Positions 8,137 to 15,901 of a stretch of 64,000 bases of DNA are shown piece by piece. The position numbers and the translations under genes were made by a program. Position 1 is the first letter of the stretch. The number at the start of each line of letters is the position of its first letter. The stretch is from JAYSYM01 sp964543475. Lineage in GTDB: Bacteria > Bdellovibrionota > Bdellovibrionia > Bdellovibrionales > JAMPXM01. The notes under the pieces are model-generated. The model was not told the DNA's origin. It ran no database searches and saw only the letters and a list, made by a program, of their open reading frames with translations. The DNA lies in contig CAZIYJ010000003.1 in assembly GCA_964543475.1 (NCBI GenBank), positions 399,211 through 463,210 on the forward strand. The letters run 5' to 3'.

Positions 8137-8979
8137 ATGGAATTAATCTCTGCGCTCAGTCTGCAAATGCCATGGATGACAATAGAAGAATTTAAAGCTC
8201 TATCTTCAGAGGGGGTCGCCTCTGAAAACATAAGTGTACATTCGCGACAGTTCTTTAAGGAAAATGGCAGACGTGCTTTAGAGTCTGCACAAAATCTTGT
8301 TTCATATTGTGAGATGCGAAACATTCAAATTCTTTATCCCGGACACAGGCTTTTTCCTGAGGGCTTTTTTGAACTAGAAGAACCACCACTTTTTTTGTCG
8401 CTTGAGGGAAACTGGCCGAAGCTTAAGTCAGTTGCCATTGTTGGAAGTCGTGAGCCGAGTCGGTTTGCGGTGGATTGGTTAGGAGAGAATCTTCCGGTGA
8501 TCATTGATCAAACAAATTGTGTGGTTGTCAGTGGAGGAGCTCGAGGGATTGATTTAACGGCGCATTTAGCAGCCGCTCGACATGGCAAGCCTACGCTTGT
8601 TTATCTGCCCTCTGGATTAAGCAACTTTTACCCACGAGATCTTAATAAATATAAAGAATTAATTGTCGAGAGTGGGGGAGGGTTTGTAAGTGAATTGCCG
8701 CCCGACACCGAAATGAAAAAGTTCCATTTTATTAAAAGGAACCGACTCATCGTTGCGTCCTCTGACTTAATCTTTGTTGTCGAAGCTCGTCGAAAAAGTG
8801 GCTCGATGCTAACGGCTGGAATTGCTGGAAGCATGAATAAGACAGTTTGTACCATTCCGTCTGCACCATCGATGTCGTGTTCACAAGGAAGTTTAGATCT
8901 AATTTTTGGCGGAGCGTTTCCGATTAGAGATTATTTAGACATTGTTGCGTTGCTGAACATTAGTTCCAAGCACGCTTGA
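8137..8979 (+). CDS. dprA: DprA/Smf DNA-processing protein
   Basis: DprA protects incoming single-stranded DNA and loads RecA in natural transformation. 280 residues, with the Rossmann-like core: VAIVGSREPSRFA (about 110-122), VVSGGARGIDLTAHLAAARHGKPT (SGxARGID signature), LPSGLSNFYPRDL, and KKFHFIKRNRLIVASSDLIFVVEA followed by KSGSMLTAGIA. The C-terminal winged helix of longer family members looks short or missing. The open frame begins with a TTG at 8119, but the ATG at 8137 (MELISALSLQ) fits the family start. The last 20 bases overlap the 3' end of the convergent lptF/G gene. With the nearby split comEC it suggests a DNA-uptake route. Confidence 0.92.
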   Translation: MELISALSLQMPWMTIEEFKALSSEGVASENISVHSRQFFKENGRRALESAQNLVSYCEMRNIQILYPGHRLFPEGFFELEEPPLFLSLEGNWPKLKSVAIVGSREPSRFAVDWLGENLPVIIDQTNCVVVSGGARGIDLTAHLAAARHGKPTLVYLPSGLSNFYPRDLNKYKELIVESGGGFVSELPPDTEMKKFHFIKRNRLIVASSDLIFVVEARRKSGSMLTAGIAGSMNKTVCTIPSAPSMSCSQGSLDLIFGGAFPIRDYLDIVALLNISSKHA

Positions 8980-10048
8980 GTGTGATGGCGGCGGCAATCG
9001 AGAATATGAAATTCGCCATCCACATTCCAACCCAGGGAGTGAGTGTGCCATTCTTAGCAAGGCTGTCGCCCACGATGTAGAGAATCCAGTAGCCAACGAT
9101 AAGCGCAAGACAAATTACCATCCCGCCGCCGCGTGCATTTCTTCGGTTTGTGCTCGTTCCAAGGCCGACCCCAATGAGAGCAAAGATAAAGCACGCAGTT
9201 GAAATTGAAAATCTGCGATGAAATTCGGCCTTGAAGGTTCGAGTTTGCTCAGGCTTCAAGGTTGTATCGCGAAGCTTTTGCTTTAATTCATCAAAGGTCA
9301 GTGACGGCGGAGATTTGTCTCTGAAGCTTTCATTTGCTGGGTCAGATAAATAAACGTCGTAATTGGCGAAATCAATTTTTGTATGTCGACCTTCAGAGCT
9401 TCGATGGATACTTCCATCGCTTAAGCGAAGTGCTGCGTTTTGGCCAGGTTTTGATGAATCAAGCAAGAGACTTCCTTGCTTTGCGATCACGGTGCTGCCG
9501 TTTCGTTCGTCGTAAATAAAAACTTGAGAAAGAATATTTCGTTTCGAATCAACTTTGTTCGCATAGACGACCATGTTGAAGAAACCTTCTGAGAAAATTC
9601 CTTCACGAATTGCCGCAGTCGGCTTGGTCGAGCCAATCTTTGCGAACAGCACTTCGAACTGACGGTTTCCCCAGGGAGCTACGTAGAGGGCCATTTGAAG
9701 AGATAATACTCCGACGAGAATGCTAAGAAGTATCGCGGGCGACGAGATGTGCCACATGTTGTAGCCAGCGGCTTTAAAAGCCACGATTTCTGAATCGGCA
9801 GAGAGTCTTCCGTAAGTCATAAGGACGGTGAAGAGAAGGCTCATCGGAAACAAGATGGGCAAGAAGCTCGTGGCCATGTAGCCCATCATCTCGAGCATCA
9901 CGCTAAGTTTTACGCCATGAATAAGAACGAATTCTGTGAGCTTAAGTAGCTGGAACATCAACAAGATGAAAACGAAGACGATCACGCCTAAGAAAAAAGG
10001 CGGGATCATTTCTCCGAGAACATATCGCAGACCTAAGCGCATTCTCAT
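8960..10048 (-). CDS. LptF/LptG-family LPS export permease
   Basis: Inner-membrane permease of the LptB2FG transporter that extracts LPS and drives it along the Lpt bridge. 362 residues with the YjgP/YjgQ layout: three N-terminal membrane segments (VIVFVFILLMFQLLKLTEF, FLPILFPMSLLFTVLM, SSPAILLSILVGVLSLQMAL), a periplasmic beta-jellyroll domain (about 120-265), and three C-terminal segments (FSISTACFIFALIGVGLG, VICLALIVGYWILYIVGDSLA, WMANFIFSIAAAITLK). EFHRRFSIS is the typical entry to TM4. It cannot be told here whether it is LptF or LptG. Its ATG overlaps the kdsA stop (ATGA), so it is the last gene of a GT2-kdsA-lptF/G operon. Confidence 0.93.
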   Translation of the reverse strand: MRMRLGLRYVLGEMIPPFFLGVIVFVFILLMFQLLKLTEFVLIHGVKLSVMLEMMGYMATSFLPILFPMSLLFTVLMTYGRLSADSEIVAFKAAGYNMWHISSPAILLSILVGVLSLQMALYVAPWGNRQFEVLFAKIGSTKPTAAIREGIFSEGFFNMVVYANKVDSKRNILSQVFIYDERNGSTVIAKQGSLLLDSSKPGQNAALRLSDGSIHRSSEGRHTKIDFANYDVYLSDPANESFRDKSPPSLTFDELKQKLRDTTLKPEQTRTFKAEFHRRFSISTACFIFALIGVGLGTSTNRRNARGGGMVICLALIVGYWILYIVGDSLAKNGTLTPWVGMWMANFIFSIAAAITLKRAWN

Positions 10049-10947
10049 CGAGCGGGAGTCATCAATCCTACGTTTTCAGGAGTGCCGATCGCCTTACGAA
10101 CTTCGATGCACATTTTCAAAAGACCTTCGTAGTGCTTGAGGTTCAGTTGAGAAGCGGCATCACACTTTGCTTCCATTGGGCGCGGGTGAGTCTCAAGGAA
10201 GAGCGCATCAGCTCCGGCAGCAACAGCCGCAAGAGTTAAATGCGGAACAAATCGTGGCTCGCCACCTGCAGGGTCAGCAGAAGAGATTCCGTACAATCGC
10301 ACAACATGAGTTGCATCGAAGCAAGCTGGAGTACCAGTTTCTTGCATCAACGGAATTGAACGCATGTCTGCAACTAAACGGTTGTAGCCAAAGCTAGCAC
10401 CGCGCTCTGTAAGGAGAATGTTACTATTGCCAGTTGAGCGAATTTTTCCGACTACGCCCGCCATTCCTTCTGGAGCAAGGAACTGACCTTTTTTAACGTT
10501 GATCGCTTTGCCAGTTTTTCCGCAAGCGATTGCAAGAGAAGTTTGCTGACACATGTAAGCGGGGATTTGAAGTACATCAACATACTCCGCCACTTGCTCA
10601 ACGTCTTCTGTACGATGGACGTCGGTGAGGACTGGAATTCCGAATTCTTTGCGAACGGCCGCTAAAACTTTAAGACCTTCGTTGGCCATTGGGCCTTGCC
10701 AATTTTTTTCTGAGCCGCGGTTATCTTTTTCGTACGAGCTTTTGAAGATACACGGCACGCCGAGGCGCTGAGTGATATCAACAAGTGCACGAGCAGCTTC
10801 GAATATTAATTCTTTAGAGTCGATCACGCATGGGCCAGAAATTACTGCGAGTCCGTGACCAGTTCCGATCTTCACATCTGTGCGTCCGCCTTTAACAACG
10901 AATTCGCGTTTTGGAAGCGTGGTAGTTTCTGTTCTCTCTGTCATCAT
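10045..10947 (-). CDS. kdsA: KdsA, 3-deoxy-8-phosphooctulonate (KDO-8-P) synthase
   Basis: Condenses phosphoenolpyruvate with arabinose-5-phosphate to KDO-8-P, the precursor of the inner-core sugar of LPS. 300 residues; motifs ISGPCVIDS, KSSYEKDNRGS, TDVHRTEDVEQVAEYVDVLQIPA, KTGKAINVKKGQFLAPEG, LTERGASFGYNRLVADMRSI, FDATH and ETHPRPMEAKCDA. The Cys in GPCV is the metal-ligand cysteine of the metal-dependent class (as in Aquifex), where E. coli has Asn. ATG-ATG at the start; a weak AAGG lies upstream. Fourteen bases separate it from the upstream glycosyltransferase gene, and it overlaps lptF/G by ATGA. Confidence 0.96.
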   Translation of the reverse strand: MMTERTETTTLPKREFVVKGGRTDVKIGTGHGLAVISGPCVIDSKELIFEAARALVDITQRLGVPCIFKSSYEKDNRGSEKNWQGPMANEGLKVLAAVRKEFGIPVLTDVHRTEDVEQVAEYVDVLQIPAYMCQQTSLAIACGKTGKAINVKKGQFLAPEGMAGVVGKIRSTGNSNILLTERGASFGYNRLVADMRSIPLMQETGTPACFDATHVVRLYGISSADPAGGEPRFVPHLTLAAVAAGADALFLETHPRPMEAKCDAASQLNLKHYEGLLKMCIEVRKAIGTPENVGLMTPAR

Positions 10948-10961
10948 AATCGAAGGCCTTT

Positions 10962-11828
10962 CTAGTTCTTGATCAGTCGATAGTTTTTATATTCACCAAT
11001 TCGATGTCCGAAAGTTCTTTCGAACACATCGCTTGCAAGCAGATTTAAATCTTTAGACGTCCAATCACTGAGTCGTCTTGATGGATCAAACTTCCAGTCT
11101 TGCGCTGCTACCAAGTCTCTCATCACGAGCGGATGAGTGCCTGTGTAGTTGCGAAGTCCATACTGCTTTGCATACTCGAAGTTATCATAATCTTTATCAC
11201 GTTTATCGCCATGCCACCAACGATCAAGAAGTTTACTTTTTTGACCCATCATTTTAGGTGGCTTTACCCAACCATAATGAAAAACGCGGGCATCTACAGG
11301 AGCAACTACCGGTTTTTCGCCGTGTACGCGGAAACCCTGTGCGTCGTTGTGGCTGCGTATTCCCGTGCTCTTGCGAACCATTCGAACTTCCTTGCGATAC
11401 CACTTACGTGATGTCGCAATCGTATTGTAGCTGCCGTAGAAGTGAATATAATCAAATAGAAGGCCCTGGATCTCGGGTTTTGAGTCGTATTTCTCGACGG
11501 CAGCGCGAATTTTCGGAAGATCCTCTTCGTGGATAACTTCGTCAGCTTGCACATAAAAGCACCAGTCGTTCTGACATTGGTCTAGGGCTTCGTTGGTTTT
11601 CTCGCTGAGCATAAGGCCGCCTTTGGTTTTTGATGGGTCCCAAAAGCTGTCGAAGATTCTTATTTTTGGATCGTTGATGCTTTGAATTAACTCTTTAGTG
11701 CCGTCTTCTGAGTGACCAACGCCAATCACCATTTCGTCTACGACCGGTAGTATGCTTCGAATTGATTGAAGTACCGGGTAGCCCATCAAAACACCGTTCT
11801 TGATAACGGTGAATCCACTAATTTTCAT
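10962..11828 (-). CDS. family-2 glycosyltransferase
   Basis: A GT-A fold (GT2-type) glycosyltransferase of 288 residues: N-terminal ISGFTVIKNGVLMGYPVLQSI, VVDEMVIGVGHSEDGTKE, and QADEVIHEEDL in the place of the metal-binding DxD. The C-terminal half holds RMVRKST...DAQGFRVHGEKP and HYGWVKPPKMM. It is unlike cell-wall synthases (no membrane segments). First gene of an operon with kdsA and lptF/G, so it probably adds a sugar to LPS or to a surface glycan (inference from context); donor and acceptor cannot be told. Divergent from the pseudo-receiver gene at 11889. Confidence 0.85.
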   Translation of the reverse strand: MKISGFTVIKNGVLMGYPVLQSIRSILPVVDEMVIGVGHSEDGTKELIQSINDPKIRIFDSFWDPSKTKGGLMLSEKTNEALDQCQNDWCFYVQADEVIHEEDLPKIRAAVEKYDSKPEIQGLLFDYIHFYGSYNTIATSRKWYRKEVRMVRKSTGIRSHNDAQGFRVHGEKPVVAPVDARVFHYGWVKPPKMMGQKSKLLDRWWHGDKRDKDYDNFEYAKQYGLRNYTGTHPLVMRDLVAAQDWKFDPSRRLSDWTSKDLNLLASDVFERTFGHRIGEYKNYRLIKN

Positions 11829-11888
11829 CAGACAGTTTTAGCAATCAGGCCCTATGTAAGCAAGCGATTTGGAGCTACACTATTAGCC

Positions 11889-12950
11889 ATGAGAAAAATC
11901 ATGCTCGTCATCGACGAGTACAACGAATTAGAGTTTCTTGAGAGCCTCTTGCGGAGACTCGGCTTCGACGTTTTGTCTCTGAACAAAGATCTTTCTGTGC
12001 CGTCGGCAATTCTCGGATTTTTTCCTGACTTAGTGATGGCTCAAGTGAAATCGCGCGCGGTTGATGGGGTCGCATTAAGTCATAAAGTTCGCAAGCTGGC
12101 TCCTCAAGCTCGAATGGTTTTACTTCATCCCGTCGGTCAGCCTCCTAAAGGGCCAGAGCTTAAAAATACAGTCGATGCATTTCTTGATATGCCAGTTGAT
12201 CCATCGAAGCTGATTGCCATGCTTGCGCAGCTGGGTAGTCTCGACGAAAAGATTCTGCAAGATAAATTGAACCGGATGGCCGCAGGAAAAATGTCCGAGG
12301 AGAAGAGAGTTCGTCTACAGGGTTCCGCGCCCCAAGGTGCTGCGACACAAAGTATGCCGAGCTCAGACTCTGGCATGGTTCACGTGACTTCTAGAAATCC
12401 AGTTGCCGGTCAGGGCGCTCGCCCTGTGACTGGTGGTGGTGGAGGTATGCGTGAGGCTATAGATTCCACGATTATTTCAGGCGGGAATAGCCAACCCATT
12501 GCTTCAGGAATTAAAGCAAACGCTTCAAGTTCTGAGAGCGTAACAGGTGACGCCTTTTCAAAGGGTGTTCATCATTTTCAAGGGACCAATACGCAGAAAG
12601 GGCCAACGCATATAGCTGGAGTGAAGCAGCAGGAGGGGGCTGCTTATGATCCATCTGGGAAGCAATCGGCTGCACCGATAGTCTCAGCGAGTTATGTTCC
12701 GACGCCTGCTTCAACTGAATCAAATTCGAAGGTGAGTGGTCGAAGAGCGGCAGCAATTGCAAATGCCGAGGTAACCGAGCGAACAAAGCGTTACGATCAA
12801 TTTTTAGGTTCACACGATGAGCCTGCTGACAAAGTGATCCCACAGGGAGAAATGAAGCGTCAGGCAAAAATTCTTAAGCTTGATTTGATTTCGACAGAGA
12901 CTGAGCTAGCTCAAAAGCGCGAGTTTGTGCGCGCTCTATTCCGCAAGTAA
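11889..12950 (+). CDS. degenerate response-regulator receiver protein with long linker
   Basis: 353 residues. Residues about 3-115 fold as a CheY-like receiver (IMLVIDEYNELEFLESLLRRLGF, SAILGFFPDLVMAQVKSRAVDGVALSHKVR, VDAFLDMPVDPSKLIAML). The phospho-acceptor Asp position reads Gln (MAQVKS) and the conserved Lys position reads Met (LDMPVD), so it probably cannot be phosphorylated in the usual way. A low-complexity Gly/Ser/Gln linker (about 140-300) leads to a short charged C-terminal helix rich in Lys/Glu. The frame is open upstream to 11766, but that part overlaps the divergent glycosyltransferase and the ATG at 11889 opens the domain properly. Convergent, 7 bases apart, with the receiver-DnaJ gene. 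Confidence 0.75.
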   Translation: MRKIMLVIDEYNELEFLESLLRRLGFDVLSLNKDLSVPSAILGFFPDLVMAQVKSRAVDGVALSHKVRKLAPQARMVLLHPVGQPPKGPELKNTVDAFLDMPVDPSKLIAMLAQLGSLDEKILQDKLNRMAAGKMSEEKRVRLQGSAPQGAATQSMPSSDSGMVHVTSRNPVAGQGARPVTGGGGGMREAIDSTIISGGNSQPIASGIKANASSSESVTGDAFSKGVHHFQGTNTQKGPTHIAGVKQQEGAAYDPSGKQSAAPIVSASYVPTPASTESNSKVSGRRAAAIANAEVTERTKRYDQFLGSHDEPADKVIPQGEMKRQAKILKLDLISTETELAQKREFVRALFRK

Positions 12951-12957
12951 GTTAGGC

Positions 12958-14904
12958 TTACTTCTTCTTCTTAAAGAGCATTCCAACGACATCTTTCAAG
13001 TCTGCTTTCATAATGTCGGTAGGCTGTGAAGATTCTTTTGCCTGAAGTTTAATGACGTTTAATTCACGTCGAGCTTCGATAAAATCAGAGTCGATCGCAA
13101 CGGCGTGTTGCACGCTCTTCACTGCATTAGCGTAATCACCCTGTACGCGATACATCAGACCGCGGATAAAGTAGAACATTGAAGAGTGGCGTTCTTCGGG
13201 TGGAATTCCCGCCATCAAATCTTTAATCTTATTAATTGCATCGATACTTTTTTCAGTTTCAGGCGATTTAAGTTTAGCCCAAAGCAAGAGGAGGCGTAGT
13301 TCGGTAGAAGGCTGAGCTAACTTAGCTGCTGCCGAAAGAATCTCATTCGCTTTACGAATGTCACCTTTAGTTAAGTGCTGCTTCCCTTGATCAATGAGCG
13401 ATTCTGCCTGGAGGATTAACTCAGCACTTCCATGCTCAAGCTCTCGTACGTAAGTCGAACGATCAGCCTCATTGATGAGAACCTGGTGTGCCTGGTTAAT
13501 TTTCTCAAACGCTTGTCGAGTGAGTTCGCGAATATCGGTTGGCGCATCTGGAGCAAGCTTGTCGGGGTGAAGAACTTTCGCAAGCTCAAGATAGTTACGC
13601 TTAATTTCGCCTTCTTTAGCTTTATTACTCACACCCAATCGTTCAAAATGATTTTGCTTGGCTAATTCTTCATTGAGCTTAGTCAATCTTCGGCGCTGAG
13701 GTTCATAGTTCGAAGATTTAACTGAGCGGTCAAAGATCACCACTCGCGCAAGAATTAAAACTTGAACCGCACGGTAGACCCAGTCCTCTTGTCCTTCATG
13801 AGCGGCCAAAATTTCTTCAAATGGTTTTTCCGAAATTAACTCATCAAGAAGCTTTGGCATTTTACTTAATATCGGGAGCGTGAGGCAGCGATGAGTGGGT
13901 GAGTACTCAGGTCCTTTTGCAATTGTGCAATTCATCCACGGAACAAAAGACGCCTTTAGCCAATCCATAGTGATCTTAGACATCACCCAGTCATCTGCTA
14001 GGCGAGCGAACTCAGTCCGAGTCAACGATGCTTCAACTCGTAAATCAGATGAGCGAACAAAATTAATTTTTAAAGAGGTGTTCGAAATCGTTTTACTCAA
14101 ACGAATCACGAGCTGTTCGGCGACAATACTTTCAATTGCATGAGGACTTAGTACGTTTGCTTCGACGAGCTTTTCACCAATTCGTTTTGTTTTCCCGCCG
14201 TTGCGCGCAAGAACATCGTTTAAGTCTTGTGAATCGATAAAACCATTTTCTATCAGTAAACTTCCGAAGAAAGATTCTGAATCAGCAAGATTCACTTGTA
14301 CAATTTGCCCTTGCGCGAACCCAACGCCGGCAACTTCTCCGTCAGCATTAATAATGTTGAGGTGACCACTAACAGATGGATGCATAAGTAAACTGTAAAC
14401 CCACGGAAGATCAAAGCCGTGAATCACATCTGAATCGTTAACTGCATTGACTCGTTCTTTTTGAGTGATTTCATTTTTACGCATCAGTGCCGGAAGTGGA
14501 GCAACAGATTCATCAGATGCGAGATTAACTTTTAATTTCTCGTTGAGTAGTTTTGCGAGAGCATCGAGATCAAAAGGCTTTGCCAAGAACGCAATCGCGC
14601 CTGTTGTTTGTAGAGTTTCTTTAACGAATGTCTTGTCTTTGTAGATTCCGCTCATCATAACGATCGGAACTTCTGGGCCGAGTTCTTTTTTGATAGCAAC
14701 TGCGAGTTCTCGTCCGTTCATTTTTGGTAACATGCAGTCGATCAAAACAAAGTGAACTGTCTGAATTTTAAGAAGTGAAAGTGCCTCGTCAGGTTTAGTG
14801 ACGTGGATCGCTTTGTATCCAGTGCGATCAACAAGCTCACTCAGCGCCTTGCCGAGATTCTTGTCATCATCGATTATGAGGACTTTTAATTCACTCTTTT
14901 GCAT
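12958..14904 (-). CDS. receiver-DUF4388-DnaJ-TPR multidomain protein
   Basis: 648 residues with four domains in order. Receiver, about 6-125: LKVLIIDDDKNLG, FVLIDCMLPKMNG with the phospho-Asp, and FLAKPFD with the Lys, all intact. A DUF4388-like region, about 165-290 (LPWVYSLLMHPSVSGHLNI, GQIVQVNLADSESFFGSLLIENGFID). A J-domain, about 420-495, with HPDK (LELAKVLHPDKLAPDAP), so it should stimulate an Hsp70 ATPase. TPR-like helices to the end (FYFIRGLMYRVQGDYANAVKSV), and a Lys tail. A GTG at 14910 is an alternative start. No output DNA-binding domain. Inference: a phosphorylation-controlled DnaK co-chaperone. DUF4388 with receiver is known in Myxococcus-like bacteria; with a J-domain it is unusual. 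Confidence 0.85.
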   Translation of the reverse strand: MQKSELKVLIIDDDKNLGKALSELVDRTGYKAIHVTKPDEALSLLKIQTVHFVLIDCMLPKMNGRELAVAIKKELGPEVPIVMMSGIYKDKTFVKETLQTTGAIAFLAKPFDLDALAKLLNEKLKVNLASDESVAPLPALMRKNEITQKERVNAVNDSDVIHGFDLPWVYSLLMHPSVSGHLNIINADGEVAGVGFAQGQIVQVNLADSESFFGSLLIENGFIDSQDLNDVLARNGGKTKRIGEKLVEANVLSPHAIESIVAEQLVIRLSKTISNTSLKINFVRSSDLRVEASLTRTEFARLADDWVMSKITMDWLKASFVPWMNCTIAKGPEYSPTHRCLTLPILSKMPKLLDELISEKPFEEILAAHEGQEDWVYRAVQVLILARVVIFDRSVKSSNYEPQRRRLTKLNEELAKQNHFERLGVSNKAKEGEIKRNYLELAKVLHPDKLAPDAPTDIRELTRQAFEKINQAHQVLINEADRSTYVRELEHGSAELILQAESLIDQGKQHLTKGDIRKANEILSAAAKLAQPSTELRLLLLWAKLKSPETEKSIDAINKIKDLMAGIPPEERHSSMFYFIRGLMYRVQGDYANAVKSVQHAVAIDSDFIEARRELNVIKLQAKESSQPTDIMKADLKDVVGMLFKKKK

Positions 14905-15120
14905 CAACACTTTATCGGCCAGAGAACCTGAAAATCTTAGGCGTTTAGAGTAGTTAACACAGAGAGCTAGACCAGAGACCAGGTCACTTGCCTTTCCTCA
15001 ATTCAGACGCATCTTAAAGAGAGTCGTTAGCGAAGCCTTGATCAATCTTGTCTCAATTTGTTTCCGAGGTCGACAAAGGGCCAGCGATCGACTAATTTTT
15101 CATTTCAGATAGGAGATCGC

Positions 15121-15447
15121 ATGGGTAGCAATACATTCAGCACTACAGATTCAGGTTTTTCAGCAGACGTCTTAAATTCAGACACTCCGGTACTAGTAGA
15201 CTTCTGGGCTGAGTGGTGCGGACCTTGTCGCGCGCTAGCTCCAAAGCTCGAAGAAATCGCGGGCGAGTTCCAAGGTAAACTCAAAGTTTACAAAGTGGAT
15301 ATCGATGAGAACCAAGCAACTCCAGCACAGTTTGGTGTACGTGGCGTTCCAACTTTGATTTTGTTCAAAGGCGGAAAGCAAGTTGATCAAATTGTCGGAA
15401 ATCATCCTAAAGAAAATATTTTAGCGGTGTTGAACAAACACCTTTAG
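15121..15447 (+). CDS. trxA: thioredoxin
   Basis: Cytoplasmic disulfide reductase of 108 residues with the classic active site WAEWCGPCRALAPKLEE, the cis-Pro loop GVRGVPTLILF and the C-terminal FKGGKQVDQIVG. A TAGGAG ribosome site lies 5 bases before the ATG at 15121; the frame open back to 15058 is not needed. A strong intrinsic terminator follows (15520-15542), so trxA is probably monocistronic. Many secreted Cys-rich proteins in this window would need periplasmic, not cytoplasmic, thiol enzymes, so no link is implied. Confidence 0.96.
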   Translation: MGSNTFSTTDSGFSADVLNSDTPVLVDFWAEWCGPCRALAPKLEEIAGEFQGKLKVYKVDIDENQATPAQFGVRGVPTLILFKGGKQVDQIVGNHPKENILAVLNKHL

Positions 15448-15519
15448 AAAGCAAGAAGCCATGATGCCGAGCAGTTCGAAGGCATGGAAGGCATAATGGT
15501 CGAAGACAAAATATAAAAG

Positions 15520-15542
15520 CCGCTCGAGAGAGCGGTTTTTTT
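15520..15542 (+). terminator. intrinsic terminator of trxA
   Basis: Stem CCGCTC/GAGCGG (15520-15525 and 15530-15535) with GAGA loop and a run of seven T. It ends at the convergent stop of the 15541-15879 gene. Confidence 0.9.
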
Positions 15543-15879
15543 ATTTGCGATATTCAGAGCGCCACTTCAAAATCATTGCCGCACAAAAGAATAAAACCAG
15601 TGAGCAAACCACAGCAAGTTTTGAGTTTCGCTGAGTGATGATCGCGTAGGCGGCAAGACCAATGTAAATGAAGGGTTGAAACTCATAAAATATTTTTTCA
15701 AGGCCCTTTCCTTTGCTTCTAGCTTTCATTCTCGCTCGCAAAATCAATGCACCAGCGGCGATCAGCAAGATCGCGCAGACGACGACGATGACCGATGGAT
15801 TGGGAAGTAGAAGAGCGTAAACCGCTACTGCCACACAGAGAAACGGTTTTAACTCATAAATAAACTTCTCTAAATCCAT
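15541..15879 (-). CDS. small membrane protein made of two duplicated two-helix units
   Basis: 112 residues, four predicted membrane helices, no known family. The protein is an internal duplication: unit 1 LEKFIYELKPFLCVAVAVYA... and unit 2 LEKIFYEFQPFIYIGLAAYA..., each followed by a second hydrophobic helix and a basic end (ILRARMKAR / ILKWRSEYRK). The ATG at 15879 is preceded by GGGGGATC, a good ribosome site; the longer frame overlaps rodA and is not supported. It is the last gene after mreC-mreD-mrdA-rodA, 22 bases past the rodA stop, so it is probably co-transcribed with the elongation operon. Function unknown. Confidence 0.7.
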   Translation of the reverse strand: MDLEKFIYELKPFLCVAVAVYALLLPNPSVIVVVCAILLIAAGALILRARMKARSKGKGLEKIFYEFQPFIYIGLAAYAIITQRNSKLAVVCSLVLFFCAAMILKWRSEYRK

Positions 15880-15901
15880 TCTGATCCCCCAAAGTTGTTT
15901 T

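Noticed and set aside
8960..8979. dprA and lptF/G overlap as a possible error
   Set aside because: A 20-base convergent overlap with both C-termini intact; such overlaps are common in compact genomes.
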